Source: Hanleya hanleyi (Eukaryota > Mollusca > Polyplacophora > Lepidopleurida > Hanleyidae). Taken from it: DNA of 64,000 bases. Below the pieces are notes generated by a model. That model was not told where the DNA came from. It saw only the letters and a list, made by a program, of their open reading frames with translations, and searched no databases. Location: the NCBI GenBank assembly GCA_036873755.1, contig JAVTVY010036978.1, positions 62,001 through 126,000 on the forward strand, written 5' to 3'. A program made the translations under genes and the position numbers. Positions 35,753-47,290 of the stretch are shown here, one piece after another; position 1 is the stretch's first letter; every line of letters begins with the position of its first letter.

Positions 35753-36599
35753 CAGGGGTAAAAGCGTTCGGTGTCCGGTGTTTTCACGTATAATATCGTT
35801 CTATTAACTTTTGAAACGCGTTTCAATAGCGTTCTCAACACGTTTTATATTCGTTTCGTTTGCTTCTCAAACAACGCGTTTATACCTTCCAAACGGGTTT
35901 CATCATCCGTGGGTTAATTTGTCTTTCGTTTCGTTTCGCTTGAAACGCGTTTTGCGAATGCGTTCGAGAACGCGTTAATGAACGCGTTCGAAACGCGTTT
36001 TATTATTGTTGTTGTTATTAAGTAAACATGACCGTCCATACGGTTGCTTCGCCGGGCGTATACACTGTTTGGTCAGTACTATATATTTGTACAACGAATG
36101 CCCCAAACCCCGATCCTTCGACCAACAACTCCGCAACCGTATAGGCGAAAGAAAAACGCGCAACTATTGGTTCGGGCGACAAGTTCGTGGTAATACACAA
36201 CGATGCGACCTAGACCAGAGATGACTTCAGGGGTTTCGCCGCAAATTAGCAAACTCAAGGATAGGTATTTACACACAATAAAGTATAACGCCACAGATGT
36301 TTATTTCATAGCACAGGGAATAATAATAGCGGCTAGGAAAAGGCCCTAGAAAAGGCTTCTTGGCCTGGTTTGTGCGATCGAACAAAAGGGAACGCGATTA
36401 TAAACGAGTTTCGATCAGAGCAAACGCGTTTGACAAGGGAAACGGGTTCTAATAAACGAAATATTTATGGGATTGTAAGTGATATTGGAAGCGTTTCGTT
36501 TCCTATATTCGTTTGAAACGCGTTTACATGTAGTTCCGTTCGCGTTTCGTTAGGTCAAACTAAAGGAAAATAAACAGACACCGAACGCATTTACCCCTG
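35753..36599. mobile_element. TIR element with TA target site
   Basis: The ends read CAGGGGTAAAAGCGTTCGGT and, inverted, the same with one change, flanked by TA on both sides (35751-35752, 36600-36601). Subterminal zones at 35810-36000 and 36380-36550 are packed with the palindrome-like motif 'aaacgcgttt' and variants (at least ten). The central part is non-coding. It was probably moved by a transposase elsewhere that binds these motifs. Confidence 0.85.
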
Positions 36600-36601
36600 T
36601 A

Positions 36602-37939
36602 GTCCCCGAAGTCCACCTTCTGTACATGTTTCTCGACAAATATATGTAGGTTTACTGTTTTGCGAGAAACTGAAGCCGTAGAACGTCGGGCAGTACAGGT
36701 TAGTTTTTCTGGGTGTTCTTGCATTTACCAGGTTTACCCCATGTTGAGGCGTTTACTGCATCAGACGTCCACGTCCATTAAGGATAGCTGTCCCCTAAGA
36801 GGGTCAACATTGGCCATTTTTTTATTGCTTCATTCAAATATTCACTATTTCCTCTAACATTTGGTGAAAAAATGAAATCAAAATTATAAATAGAAGTGCT
36901 TCAATATTAGGATTAAAAATTTAGTTTCCGAGGCACTGGAACAATTAAACAGATTGCCTTAGCTTGGGCTTGGCTACTATTATTTTTGTCTGTTAAATTT
37001 CCCTTTCCAAAACTAATTTCTGCAGTATTATGGTAAGCTAATTACTATTAGTCCTACTTATTTACATTAACCTACCCCCTTCTGATCAAAACCATGCAAA
37101 CATCCGTATTTTTGTTTCTAATTATAACAGTGACACTTCACTCAGACACCCGCCGTGAAGTGATCTACACAAGTTTTAGCAAGTTTTTAAAGTTTAAATT
37201 GGACTTTAAACCGCCTTGATGAGAAAACTTAGTGTAATAGTTATCCAGAATAAACAGGAATTCGAGTAGGTCCCATTAGACAGATTAAAAATGTAGTTGA
37301 CAATAGAATTCAAGCAAAAAATTTGGATTAATTCATCAGATGTATAGCTGGACACATTTTTCCCGATTTCTAGCTTTTCATTTTTGTACAAAATCCGAGA
37401 TTTAAACGTTTATTTCTCGAAAAGTATCCAAGCTACGCTTTTGAAATTTGGCATGCTTGTTACTTATAAGGTGATCTAGTAAACTTTATCTCACTTTTTG
37501 TAAGTTCGGATTAGGTTTTTAATTATTCACCTTTAAAGACAAATGACCGTAAAATGGTACGTTTTTTCGATTTATTTTAGTCAAATAGCTGTAAAAACAA
37601 AACCAGGCAAAAATTTAAAAAAATGAGATAAAGTTTACTAGTTCGAATTATTTCCTATCAAGGTGTACCATCAAAGTTGAAACAAGACCAACAGTTTTCA
37701 TGAAATTGCAATTGAAAAATCGACGCTATTGTTTTCATTTTAATTTTTTAAAATTGGAATATTTTCTACACAGTAGCAGGGTCGGTTATACAAATTATAT
37801 AGTTGGAATCCCTTCGATGTACGCTTTCATAAAATATATAGTTTATTATGGCTATCTTGTATATTTATTGATACAGACGACAAATTGTCACGGGGGTGCA
37901 AAAACTGCCTCTAAGGGAACAGCTATCCTTAACATCAGA
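36602..37939. other. No gene recognised
   Basis: AT-rich sequence, ORFs without domains. No repeat boundaries were seen. Confidence 0.45.
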
Positions 37940-38235
37940 TGAGTTGTTTGAGCTGATCTATCATCACAGCTCCCGAGTTAGCGTATCTTATTCCGCTTAA
38001 ACCGGTGCTAGGGGCCGTGTGGATACTTCATATTCTCCACATGAACAGCTGCAATAAAAGTGTGGTTGAGATACTGAAGCTACGTCTGAGAATCCACCGT
38101 ATTCTCTGGTCTAATTGTTAGTTGCCGAGGGATGCTTTCCTGTAAAGTCATATGGTTTTCCCATCCCCTTGCATATCGCTCCAGTTCACATTCCCAAGCT
38201 GCGGCCGCCGCCATTGCATATTGGCAAATATAACT
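37940..38235 (+). repeat. Dispersed Penelope-tail family member
   Basis: Reads 'ttccgcttaaaccggtgctaggggccgtgtgg', 'catgaacagctgcaataaaag' and 'gaaagcatccctcgg'-type motifs in the Penelope sense. It lies directly beside the lectin exon at 38317-38487. Confidence 0.7.
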
Positions 38236-38316
38236 TACGACACTTAAGTATATAGGTTGTACCACACTGACAGATATATCACATCACATTAAACCACACT
38301 AAGAAATTTATCTTAC

Positions 38317-38487
38317 CGTACTGACAAATATATGGCCATTCGTATTCGCACGATTTTTCCTTCCATATCCACATGCCACTGACGAAATCCCAACAAAGAG
38401 CTACACAGTCGTTTTGCCACTTGATAAAGAACCGAAACATCGCAGACTCCCATACACCCAACGCTATATCAGAGGCTGCTTCAGTAC
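38317..38487 (-). CDS. C-type lectin domain, C-terminal exon
   Basis: This minus-strand exon is bounded by an acceptor (gatttctcacag, at 38488) and a strong donor (ACG then gtaagat, at 38316). The length is 171 bases, phase 1 at both ends. It reads TEAASDIALGVWESAMFR, then NDCVALCWDFVSGMWIW, then CEYEWPYICQY. This is the second half of a C-type lectin fold, with the Cys pairs and the YICQ end. The canonical WND calcium motif is replaced by WQND. It follows WKWSDG at the end of the exon 54464-54748 in matching phase, and I infer one gene with a 16-kb intron. It is open throughout. Confidence 0.72.
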
Positions 38488-38538
38488 CTGTGAGAAATCA
38501 TATAATTAAACTCAACCTGGATTCTCCGATATCAATAA

Positions 38539-40306
38539 GGAAGCGTCTCCCAATATCGTTCGATTTTTCGTCGAGAAATCTGTGATCTTTTCTCGATATC
38601 GCGAATTCCAAAGGTGAGAGAGAGTCGAGAATTTTTTTTCACAAAAACAGGCTGATTCGCGAAATCGGTTTTCTTTCGATTTATTGTTCGGTTTTCATTC
38701 GGGAAAGTTTTTTCTTTAGAAAGACGATATCGCGAATCAGTCGAGAATCCTTCGAGAATTCTTCTCAGTGGAGAAAAACGATGAAACACCGATTGAATGT
38801 AGCGCCGCTTTTGACTTCGCCTAGCTTGGTACCCTGCCTAGCATATTACATTGCTGACATATACCCGTAGACTAAAAAACCAGGTTACTGGTTCTATGCA
38901 AAACCAAATGTCCCATACATGTGCTCGGCCCCACTGATAGACCCGGGATACGTAAATTCACAGAAGCAAATTCCTAATGTATATGTCCGTTATTATAGAA
39001 CGGACATGTATGAAAACAAAGGATATTCCCTGTTTGACTTTAAATAGTCAACACCGGAGATGGATCGTTTAGGCGGTCAGATGTTCAACCGGATGATAAT
39101 CGCTTGACTACATTTATTACGTATATTAACATTACCAGGCCGGGGGGGGGGGGGGGGTTAAAATGGCTCCCCCTACCAAATTTTCTGTGCTATCTCCGAA
39201 ACGACAAAAAATGGAGAGCTGAAACTCCTTGACTTTATAGTTTATCATATTGGGATCACCTTGAGCCTATTTGTATAACCCTCCGAGCAGAGGATCATGG
39301 GGAAATTCAAGAAGGCGCCATGACGTTTTTGGTTTAAACGTAATTTATTTGTCACACGGGAAACACTTTAAGCTCGGGGCTTATACCGTGTCTCCAAATT
39401 GTTCATATAATACATTTTACAATGTTTTGGATAAATATGTACAACAGGAGATGTGGAAGATATCTGTATAGAACAATATATAGATTTACATGTCAGGAAT
39501 GATGTGTGCCGAATGATTACATCATAATATAAAATGATTGCATTATTAACAGTGATATAACGTATGACGTTTTTGTCATATTTCTTCAAAATTTATGCTT
39601 TTTCGCGATGAAAAGTGAGAAAAACTATTTTATTTCACATCACATTAATATTTACTAATTTATCATGCAGTTTTTGCGGAGAAAAAAAAGTACATTTTTT
39701 ACATTTTCTGGTAGAGCTTGACCAAAAGGTATAGTGTGGTAAGTTTCAGCCCCCTAGCTCAAGGGGTAAGAAAAATTTCGCCCCCCCCCCATCCCAGACC
39801 TGGACAGGTCCCAAAAAACCCAGGCCAGATAGGGTAGAGCTTATGAAAATGTGATAATTCAATGCAGTCTCTTTTAAAATCGCGATGACATGGTATGTTA
39901 GCATTACATTGTTAAAGCGACAGATACAGCTCAATTTTAACTGGGCATATACATTATGTAGCAACCTCACACATAGCGGCGTATAACAGCTGCTGTTAAT
40001 CTGTGAATGACGTAATTGTATTCATTCGCCTCTCGAAGGTTTCGAGATATTCTCTCGAAGCTTTCTCGATCAGAATTTCTCGACATTCACTCGATCAATA
40101 TAAAACCATTGATTCTCGATGGGTAAAAAAAAGACGAATAAAAAACGATATCGGGAAAATCGATCGAGAAATTCGAAAACGATTTCGTTTTCCTCATAAT
40201 TTTCTCTCGACATTCTCTCGAAGAATTCTCGATAGGATCGGGATTTCTTCGAGAAAACCAACGAAAATTCTCGATTGAAGGATAAACGATTAATGGAGAC
40301 GCTTCC
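38539..40306. mobile_element. Harbinger-like TIR element with nested MITE
   Basis: The ends read GGAAGCGTCTCC and its inverse, with TAA on both sides (38536-38538, 40307-40309). Subterminal zones (38560-38780, 40020-40280) are crowded with 'ctcgag', 'tcgagaa' and 'gatatcg' motifs, the same design as the element at 7011-8734 but with different end bases. A second MITE lies inside at 39138-39832. No transposase was found. Confidence 0.78.
39138..39832. mobile_element. piggyBac-type MITE family member, nested
   Basis: It matches the element at 28866-29316 in inverted orientation (shared 'ctatctccgaaacgac', 'ggagagctgaaactcc', 'aatttatcatgcagtttttg'). It carries about 240 extra bases at 39310-39550 and a long G run at 39141. 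The ends read 'ccaggcc' and 'cccaggccagataggg'. The TTAA target bases have decayed. Confidence 0.75.
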
Positions 40307-40800
40307 TAAAGTGCGCAGTGCTTCTCTGTTGAATGGAACAGACTTGTTTTTTTTCGTCTATAATTTTCAGTTTATGGCTGATTGGAATTGGTTCTCATTG
40401 AAACTGAATGTCTTTTGTGGGTGATGTCTGAATGTCTGATCACATATTATCAAGACTTTCCCACTGGACATTCTTCTTGAATATTCTGAAAGCATTTGAC
40501 GATTCAGTATTTGTGGTTCAGTATTCCGTTGCCTAACTTGCCATGTTGGCATCGAAGGCAATGCTGATGCTGAAGCAAAGGATAATGAGGTTATAATTGT
40601 TCCGCAGAGCTATTCAGACCCTGTTTCTGCGCCAATATGAGAAAGCTGTTTCAATGTTTGTGGGATACTAAGTTTGATAACAAACCCACGAGTTAACAAA
40701 ATATAGGTTATACCCATCATAGAGATTAAGACTATGAGAGATTCTTTTTACCGAGCAGCTATTTTAGTAGATCTTTTCAATCGGATGAGAGAAGATTTTA
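40307..40800. other. No gene recognised
   Basis: AT-rich sequence between two repeats. The ORF at 40367-40561 has no domain. Confidence 0.4.
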
Positions 40801-40964
40801 TTTTGAAGAGCTATCGGTTTATTAAATAAAGTTTAATGTACGTACCAGTTCTTTGATGTGTTATCGGGCCTTACAGACTAGTCTTTTGTGTTAAATACCG
40901 TCATTTACATCTGACGACGACGACGATACAGCTCAACACTCTCCAATGGACGAGTTGTCACAGC

Positions 40965-41258
40965 GAAACAGCTCACCAATTACCAGTATACGAGTTGTCA
41001 GAGCATTTCCATCATAGCTCTCTAGATTTGTATCTAATACCGCTTATGCCGGTGCTAGGGGCCGTGTGGTCATATCATCCAAGTTGCCACATGAACAGGT
41101 ACAATAAAAGCGTACCTGAGATACAACACATATCACGAATCGTTAGATTCTTGGCATGTGCTTTAGAATAGGTTAACCAGAAGACTATTCTGTGAAGTCA
41201 TGTGACGCAGTCAGTATGTCGGCACCTCTTCCCACTTCCCTTATATGTGTTGTAACCT
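40965..41258 (+). repeat. Dispersed Penelope-tail family member
   Basis: Near-perfect inverted match of 18263-18560. Contains 'taccgcttatgccggtgctaggggccg' and 'tgaacaggtacaataaaagcg'. Confidence 0.75.
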
Positions 41259-41330
41259 TTAGATCGTTCTTAGATTGTTGACTTACCTTATTATCGTGTT
41301 CAGACGTAGTTTTATTTGATGGTCGCTATA

Positions 41331-41884
41331 GTATAGTATAGTACAGTTTTATTCTTTATAGTGGTAGGTACATGGTCCAAAATTACATAAGAATTCAAGG
41401 TTATAATATTTACCCAGCCCTAACTGGGCTTATCAACCACTACAAACATTAAAATATTTCCGAATGCCACGTGGTTCAAGGTGAAAATAATTTTTCACGC
41501 CTTTTACAATACGCTGACTTTATGAAATGACACATTTTTCTGGTATAATGTTCGAAGAGAAAAGCCATCTTTTCACCACAGGTAATATGTACATCCCAGT
41601 TAACTCCCCTTATCAATTCTCGCCTTTCAATCTCATACAATTTACAAACAAATATAAAGTGTTTTTTATCTTCCACCTGTCCACTATCACAAACTTCACA
41701 TATCCTTTTATCTAGACTCTCTCCTCTGTATCTACCCACTTCCACTCCCAGGGGCAAGCCACCACAGCGTAGCTGGGCGCACAGTGACCTTTCAAATTTT
41801 GTCAGATTAAACAAGAGATACTTTTCTGTTTTATATTCGGACTTAAATTCAACGTATGTCCTTAATTTAGGTTTCTTCAGGACA
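41331..41884 (-). pseudogene. LINE 3' end (C-terminal zinc-type region)
   Basis: The minus-strand frame (41814-41476, extending to about 41880) reads FERSLCAQLRCGGLPLGVEVGRY, then CEVCDSGQVEDKKHFIFVC, the Cys/His motif found after the reverse transcriptase in many LINEs. The 3' untranslated end runs to an (actat)n tail at 41333. The hexamer 'gctata' flanks both sides (41325-41330, 41885-41890) as target duplication. 5'-truncated, not functional. Confidence 0.75.
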
Positions 41885-42029
41885 GCTATATATAAAGCTG
41901 AAATATTGCTGAACGCGACGTTAAATCTAATTCCCTGTCTCTCTCTCTCTAGTTTTGGTCATGTGACAGAAGATTTGATTTTAACATATTTTACAGCAAT
42001 CAGTTTGTAAAATAGTGGTTAGTGTATAT

Positions 42030-42190
42030 ACCAATTCTTTGTTATGTTTTGCCTGTCATTTCTAAATTATTGGTAGATTGATGATTTACCTTGTTGACGT
42101 ACTTAGGCGGAGATTACTTATCTATATATCTGGAATATTACTGATCGCGACTTTAAATCTAATTATTTCTCTTACCCAATGCAAATGTTC
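42030..42190 (+). repeat. SINE-like repeat, decayed copy
   Basis: Shares 'tttgcctgtcatttctaaatt', 'gatgatttaccttgttgacg' and 'ggaatattactgatcgcgac' with the other copies. Confidence 0.65.
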
Positions 42191-42837
42191 CATTCTGAAG
42201 ATTGTGCAGGACCTCAGCTTTGAAAATTCCATCTGTCCGACATTCTTTTTTGCGTTTTATTTCATAGACCATATAGTCTCGCTTATGTAAGTCACGGATA
42301 TATTTTTTTGCATGATCATTCTAAAACCATTTGCATGAATACTACTTTGCCTAATTTTAGCGCTGTTGTTTGCATGAATTTTTGCATGGCGGCAATGATG
42401 CCAATGTCAATTACATTCAGTGCTCTAAATATTGTAACACTTATAAATTTGAAACTTGCATGTTTGATTATTCCAGCCTAATGCTAATATAAAGTGTTTT
42501 TGTCAGTTAACCTAATCTTTTCGGCTACGACTCTCTTCTTTTTATGAACCAATGTGTATGTAATAATTTGCCACATGGGGAAATTGTCGATTGTTCTTAA
42601 TTCACATATATATATTTCTGATAATGTTTGGCTTAAGGGTGGGGCAAAATTCCAACTGCTATGGAAGCCGGATGCGGCCAATCTCGTCTTTTCGTTTTTT
42701 TCGCCTTTGATAACGCGCGGTTAACAATATCTTAAAAATATTTCATTGTGTTACACATTTGTAGTTATAGTACTTCAAGGTTCTGTAAGATAGAAAAAGT
42801 GAACTTAGTAAAAGTTTAAGAGCTACAATAATTTGGG
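42191..42837. other. No gene recognised
   Basis: AT-rich sequence. The short stretch 'tctcgtcttttcgtttttttcg' at 42689-42710 matches the foldback interior described next. Confidence 0.45.
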
Positions 42838-43205
42838 AAAACCAATAATTTTAAACCACAAATACTCATCTTCCCAAACTTCAAGTGCTTCCGGTCATGC
42901 GCAGAATTGAATGCCAGTGCGCTATGGACGCCAAGCGAAAAAATGAAAAGACGAGATTGTATCGAATCTCGTTTTTTCGTTTTCTCGTCTTTTCGTTTTT
43001 TCGTCATTTCGTTTTTTCGTTTTCTCGTTTTTTCGTCTTTTCGTTTTCTCGTCTTTTCGTTTCCGCGTTTTTTCGTGTTTTAGTTTTCTCGTCTTTTCAT
43101 TTTTTCGCTTGGCCTCCATAGCGCACTGGCATTCAATTCTGCGCATGACCGAAAGCACTAAAAGTTTGGGAAGGTGAGTATTTGTGGTTTAAAATTATTG
43201 GTTTC
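42838..43205. mobile_element. Foldback element: 370-bp near-perfect palindrome
   Basis: The left arm (42838 to about 42960) reads 'aaccaataattttaaaccac', then 'tcttcccaaactt', then 'ccggtcatgcgcagaattga', then 'aagcgaaaaaatgaaaagac'. The right arm (about 43080-43205) is its reverse complement with a handful of mismatches. The loop is an array of 'tcgttttctcgtctttt'-type units. Foldback elements have exactly this design: long TIRs with simple repeats inside. Confidence 0.85.
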
Positions 43206-43354
43206 TTCAGGTAGGGCTTGAACCGAAGATACTTTGTGGTAAGTTTCAGCGCTATAGCCTTAGTGGTAGCAAAAATATGCAGCTGAGGAGCACTTTCCGC
43301 CACCTCCCACCTCCCAGTCTGCGATACATCCCGAAACACCCAGGCCAGGTAGGG
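43206..43354. mobile_element. piggyBac-type MITE, right-end fragment
   Basis: Matches 39710-39832: 'gtggtaagtttcagc', 'ggtagcaaaaat', and end 'cccaggccaggtaggg' followed by TTAA (43355-43358). Its left part is missing or replaced by the foldback element. Confidence 0.7.
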
Positions 43355-43387
43355 TTAATTCGTCCTATTTCTGGGAGGAACCCTTCA

Positions 43388-43735
43388 TTTCACGCGAAAA
43401 GACGAGACAGCGAAAAGACGAGAAAACGAAAGAAGAAGAAACGAGAAAACGAAAAGACGAGAAAACGAAAAGACGAAACGACGAGAAAACGAAAAGACGA
43501 GAAAACGAAAAGACGAAAAGACGAGAAAACGAAAACACGAGAAAACGAAAAGACGAGAAAACGAAAAGACGAGAAAACGAAAAGACGAAAAAACGTGAAA
43601 ACGAAAAGACGAGAAACCGAAAAGATGAGAAAACGAAAAGACGAGATTCGATACAATCTCGTCTTTTCGTTTTTTCGCGTGGCGTCGATAGTGCGCTGGC
43701 ATTCAATTCTGCGCATGACCGGAAGCAAATTACGT
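43388..43735. repeat. (gaaaacgaaaagac)n array with one foldback arm
   Basis: About 280 bases of units such as 'gaaaacgaaaagacga' end in the same outer sequence as the foldback right arm: 'gtgcgctggcattcaattct' then 'gcgcatgaccggaagc'. The left arm is missing, so this is half of a second foldback element with an expanded interior. The Lys/Arg- and Phe/Ser-rich ORFs here are repeat artefacts. Confidence 0.85.
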
Positions 43736-43739
43736 CAAA

Positions 43740-46700
43740 TTAAATAATCCGAGGGCACAATTATGGTTTCAAGACGAAAAACTGCAGGCAGGATTAGCAG
43801 ATGTCTGGAGAAACCAAAATACATTCTCTTGACGTTTTAGAAAACACAAATACTGGAATCAAGCAGAACCATCTGGACATTTTTTTTATATCGGAGGATA
43901 TATTTTTTAGGTGCAAAACGCGACATAAGAATTTCATATAGGTCTGGTCATTCATTCGTAACCCTTAGCTACTATTTCGTACGCCGAACACGAGGATCTG
44001 AGTAATGGAAGTTCAATACCACGCTTCTTAATGATGTTGAATATGTAAAGTTAGCAAAAACACAGTAAATAAATCATAAACGACTGGGAACATGTCGATT
44101 TAAATATGAACGACCAAAGTGTTTTTGAGTTTCTTAAAACAAGAGTGAGAAGTGTAACCATACCATCGCCCGGGAGAAGAACTTTGAAACAGAAATATTA
44201 AATTTAGAAAAGAAAACCAAACCGAAATTAAATAAACTAGAGGGGGCAAAATGTCACCTGGAAGAAGTAGAAGAATCTATATTTAGATCGAAAGCTAACT
44301 GGGTCTAAAATGGTAAAAAATAACCCTTGAAAGACAAAAAATACGTAGCAAAAACTACAACTGAACTAGAAACAGAAACCCAAGTTATGCAAGACGAAAT
44401 CAAATTCTAAGCAAGATAAAAAGTTTTTACAATAAACTCTGCTCAGAAAGAGAAAACTTAAATGAAACTAGTGGCGATATTTTTCTCAGGCAATCTGTAA
44501 AACTCACTGATATTAAAAAAAACGCCTGCGACGATCCACTGTCATTAAATGAATTTAAAAAATGCAGTTAAATTAATGAAAAGTTATAAATCCCCAGGAC
44601 CAGATGGCTTTCCAGCTGAATTTTATCTGTTCATCGAGGAGGAAATTGGGATTTATTTTTCACTCGGCTAGATACACTTTCGAAACAGGAACAGTGTCAC
44701 ATCAACAGCAACATATTTACATATCTTGTCTACCCAAGCATGGCAAAGATAGATGATTCATTAAAAACTGGCGCCCAATTTCTCTATTAAACGTAGATTA
44801 TAAAATTATATCAACCTGCTTAGCTAATAGAATCCGAACAGTTTTATTTTCATTAATAGACGAAACACAGAAAGGTTTTATGAAGGGAATGTTTATTGAA
44901 GAAATTACGAGACATTCGACTAAAAAAATTACACAGAAGAAAAGAGTATTTCAGAACTGTTTTTCTTAATCGACTTTGAAAAAGCCTTTGCCTGCGTATG
45001 GTGGAACTACATAGAAAAACTCTCATGTCTTTTAATTTCGAAACATATATAATTCTGTGGATTAAGATTCTCCAGAATGACTCGAAAAGCAGTGTCATGA
45101 ACAATGGGTACATTGCTGAATTTCTCCATTTTAAACGGGGTTCATTCTTGTCGCAGAGACCCTGTCTCTTGCTGTAAAAAAGGATACAGCTATCAAAGGA
45201 ATACAAATTGAGAAATCCGAGATAAAAATATTACAATACGCAGACGATACCACTCTTATCCTGGACGGATCACGTGAATCGTTGGAAAGAGCCATATATC
45301 TCCTGAATCAATTTTTCAACTTCTCTGAGTTGCGCCTGAAGATTCACAAGTATTTGGCAGTGTGGATTGGACAGAATAAGGAAAGCGCTGTCAATTTCTG
45401 TCATCACTATAGGATAAGCTGAGATTCCGGAGGTTTTAAATTACATGGAAGCTGGGTTTCTAATATGGCTGAAACAATCAGCAAGAATTATAACGATAAA
45501 ATGAGTTCTATCAAAAAGATTCTAGGAAGCTGGTCTAGACGTAATTTAATCCTGTAGGAAAAATAACAATTATCAAAACATTTGTTATTCTATTGCTCGT
45601 TCACCTGTTTTCAGTTCTTCCTGATCTTGCGGACATATTTATTACAAACTTAGAAAAAAATATTTTAAATTTCATATGGGGTTTTAGAGATAAGATAATA
45701 CGTAAAACAGCCATTGCCAAAAATGGCAAAGGGCGGTTGGGAATGAAACATATCCAGTCATTCGCCCCATATCTTAAAATAAAATGGATAAAAAGAATAG
45801 TTAAACAAGACAACCATAACACAATATTTAAACAGATATTCAAACCAGTTGGGCACGATGTTTGAGCACAGGACTAGACAGCCATTACGGCAATTCAAAA
45901 GGAAATTAAAAATGTGTTCCGGAGCGACACCTTGAAGGCCTGGTACCAAAGTTGAAAATAATATCAATGTAGACACTTTTTTATTTGACCTAATTCCGAA
46001 TTCAGAATGGAAGGACGTGGTCAGTTGGTAAGCAAATGATGTCAGTCATATCAGCGATGTCTTGGGTGAGGATGGGAAGAGTTTTAAATGTTTAAGGATC
46101 TTCAGAACAAGTTTAGTATACCTCCCACGCATTTCATAATGCACCGTGCTAGTGTACACAACATCTCGAGTGAGAAGAGAAAATATATATAGAAAATGGA
46201 AGCTTCAATAAAAACATGTCTTTAAGGAATTATACAGACCAATGTTGAGCCAAAAATGTACGAAATTTATATATGATCTTTTAGTAAAGAAAAGAAAATG
46301 AAACCACAACAAAATTAACAAAAATGGGAGGAAGAATTAGACACGACTAATCTGGACTGGCCTTCTTTTTACAGTAACATTTACAGTACAACAGGGGGAA
46401 CCGAGTTGCAATATTTCCAGCTTCAAATACTGCGCAGGATCCTTATAACAAATTATCTCTCAAAACTGTGGATTAAAACAGATTCGGACAGATGCTCCTC
46501 TTGCAATCAAGATATAGAAAGTCTTATACATCTCTTTTATAATAGTAGATATTTGAAATCAAAATATATTTGGAGTAAATTATATGTATGGGCAAAAGAT
46601 CTCGAAATCCAAATGCAGAAACCTTCGCGGTTCCAAGTGATCTCATGTAATAATGGGACTGTTCTAATTAACCATGTTATTTTAATGTTCTAAAAATACA

Positions 46701-47290
46701 TATATTTGTGTAGGTATTGCAATACTAAACCCTGGGTTGATGGTGCCTCGAAATTCCTGTTGAAGACGGGAAATATTGAATGCTACTTGGCCGCAGGTAA
46801 TAAGAAACAGAACTCCTTTGAGAATAAGTGGGGTCCTCTGGCCTTCTACAGCCTATAAATTGAAACAGTAACAGGAGTTACATGTAGGACTTGATAGAAA
46901 GATCGGAAAATGAACTATTTATTCCCTCATGGAAATATATAATATTATACTAATATGTATTGTATTTCGTCGATTTCAGATTTGCCCATACTTCTGCTGA
47001 GGCTGTAGGCGGGGGGTTGAAAAGGTGAGAGGGGAAAGATAGAGGGTGTTGCCCGCATGTAAGGGAAGGAAGGGTCCTACTTTTCTCTCTCATCATAAGT
47101 CGTCCGGACGTTAACTGTTATACTTTTCCCGGTTTTGTGTAAATAAGTATTTGTTTTACTGTTTTACCAAGAAAACTGATGAGGTGTCAACTGCTGAAAA
47201 GGGGGAACAGTATCCAGATACGCGAGATGTTTTTCTTTCTTATTATTATTATTATTATCTTATCTTATTGCTATTGTTATTATTATTGTT
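43740..47290 (+). pseudogene. L1-like LINE, degenerate
   Basis: The plus-strand order matches a LINE. An endonuclease tail lies near 43790 (AGLADVWRNQN). Reverse transcriptase blocks are KSPGPDGFPAEF (44590), NWRPISLLNVDYKIISTCLA (44770), LIDFEKAF (44970) and YADDTTLI (45240). A post-RT block with IWGFRDKIIRKTAIAKNGKG lies at 45680-45740, a Cys-rich CSSCNQDIESLIHLFYN at 46495-46545, and a 3' end with (tta)n near 47250. Frameshifts and stops separate all blocks. 5'-truncated next to the foldback half-copy. Confidence 0.82.

Larger units (their letters stand above)
40800..41952 (+). mobile_element. SINE-like repeat, interrupted by two insertions
   Basis: Segments 40800-40910, 41259-41330 and 41885-41952 together match the repeat at 30430-30625 and end in the 'gctgaacgcgacgttaaat...(ct)n' tail. 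The first gap holds the dispersed repeat 40965-41258 and the second a LINE 3' end (41331-41884). Confidence 0.72.

Noticed and set aside
43277..43747. 156-codon Lys/Arg-rich ORF and opposite Phe/Ser-rich ORFs
   Set aside because: Pure simple-repeat translation with all frames open.
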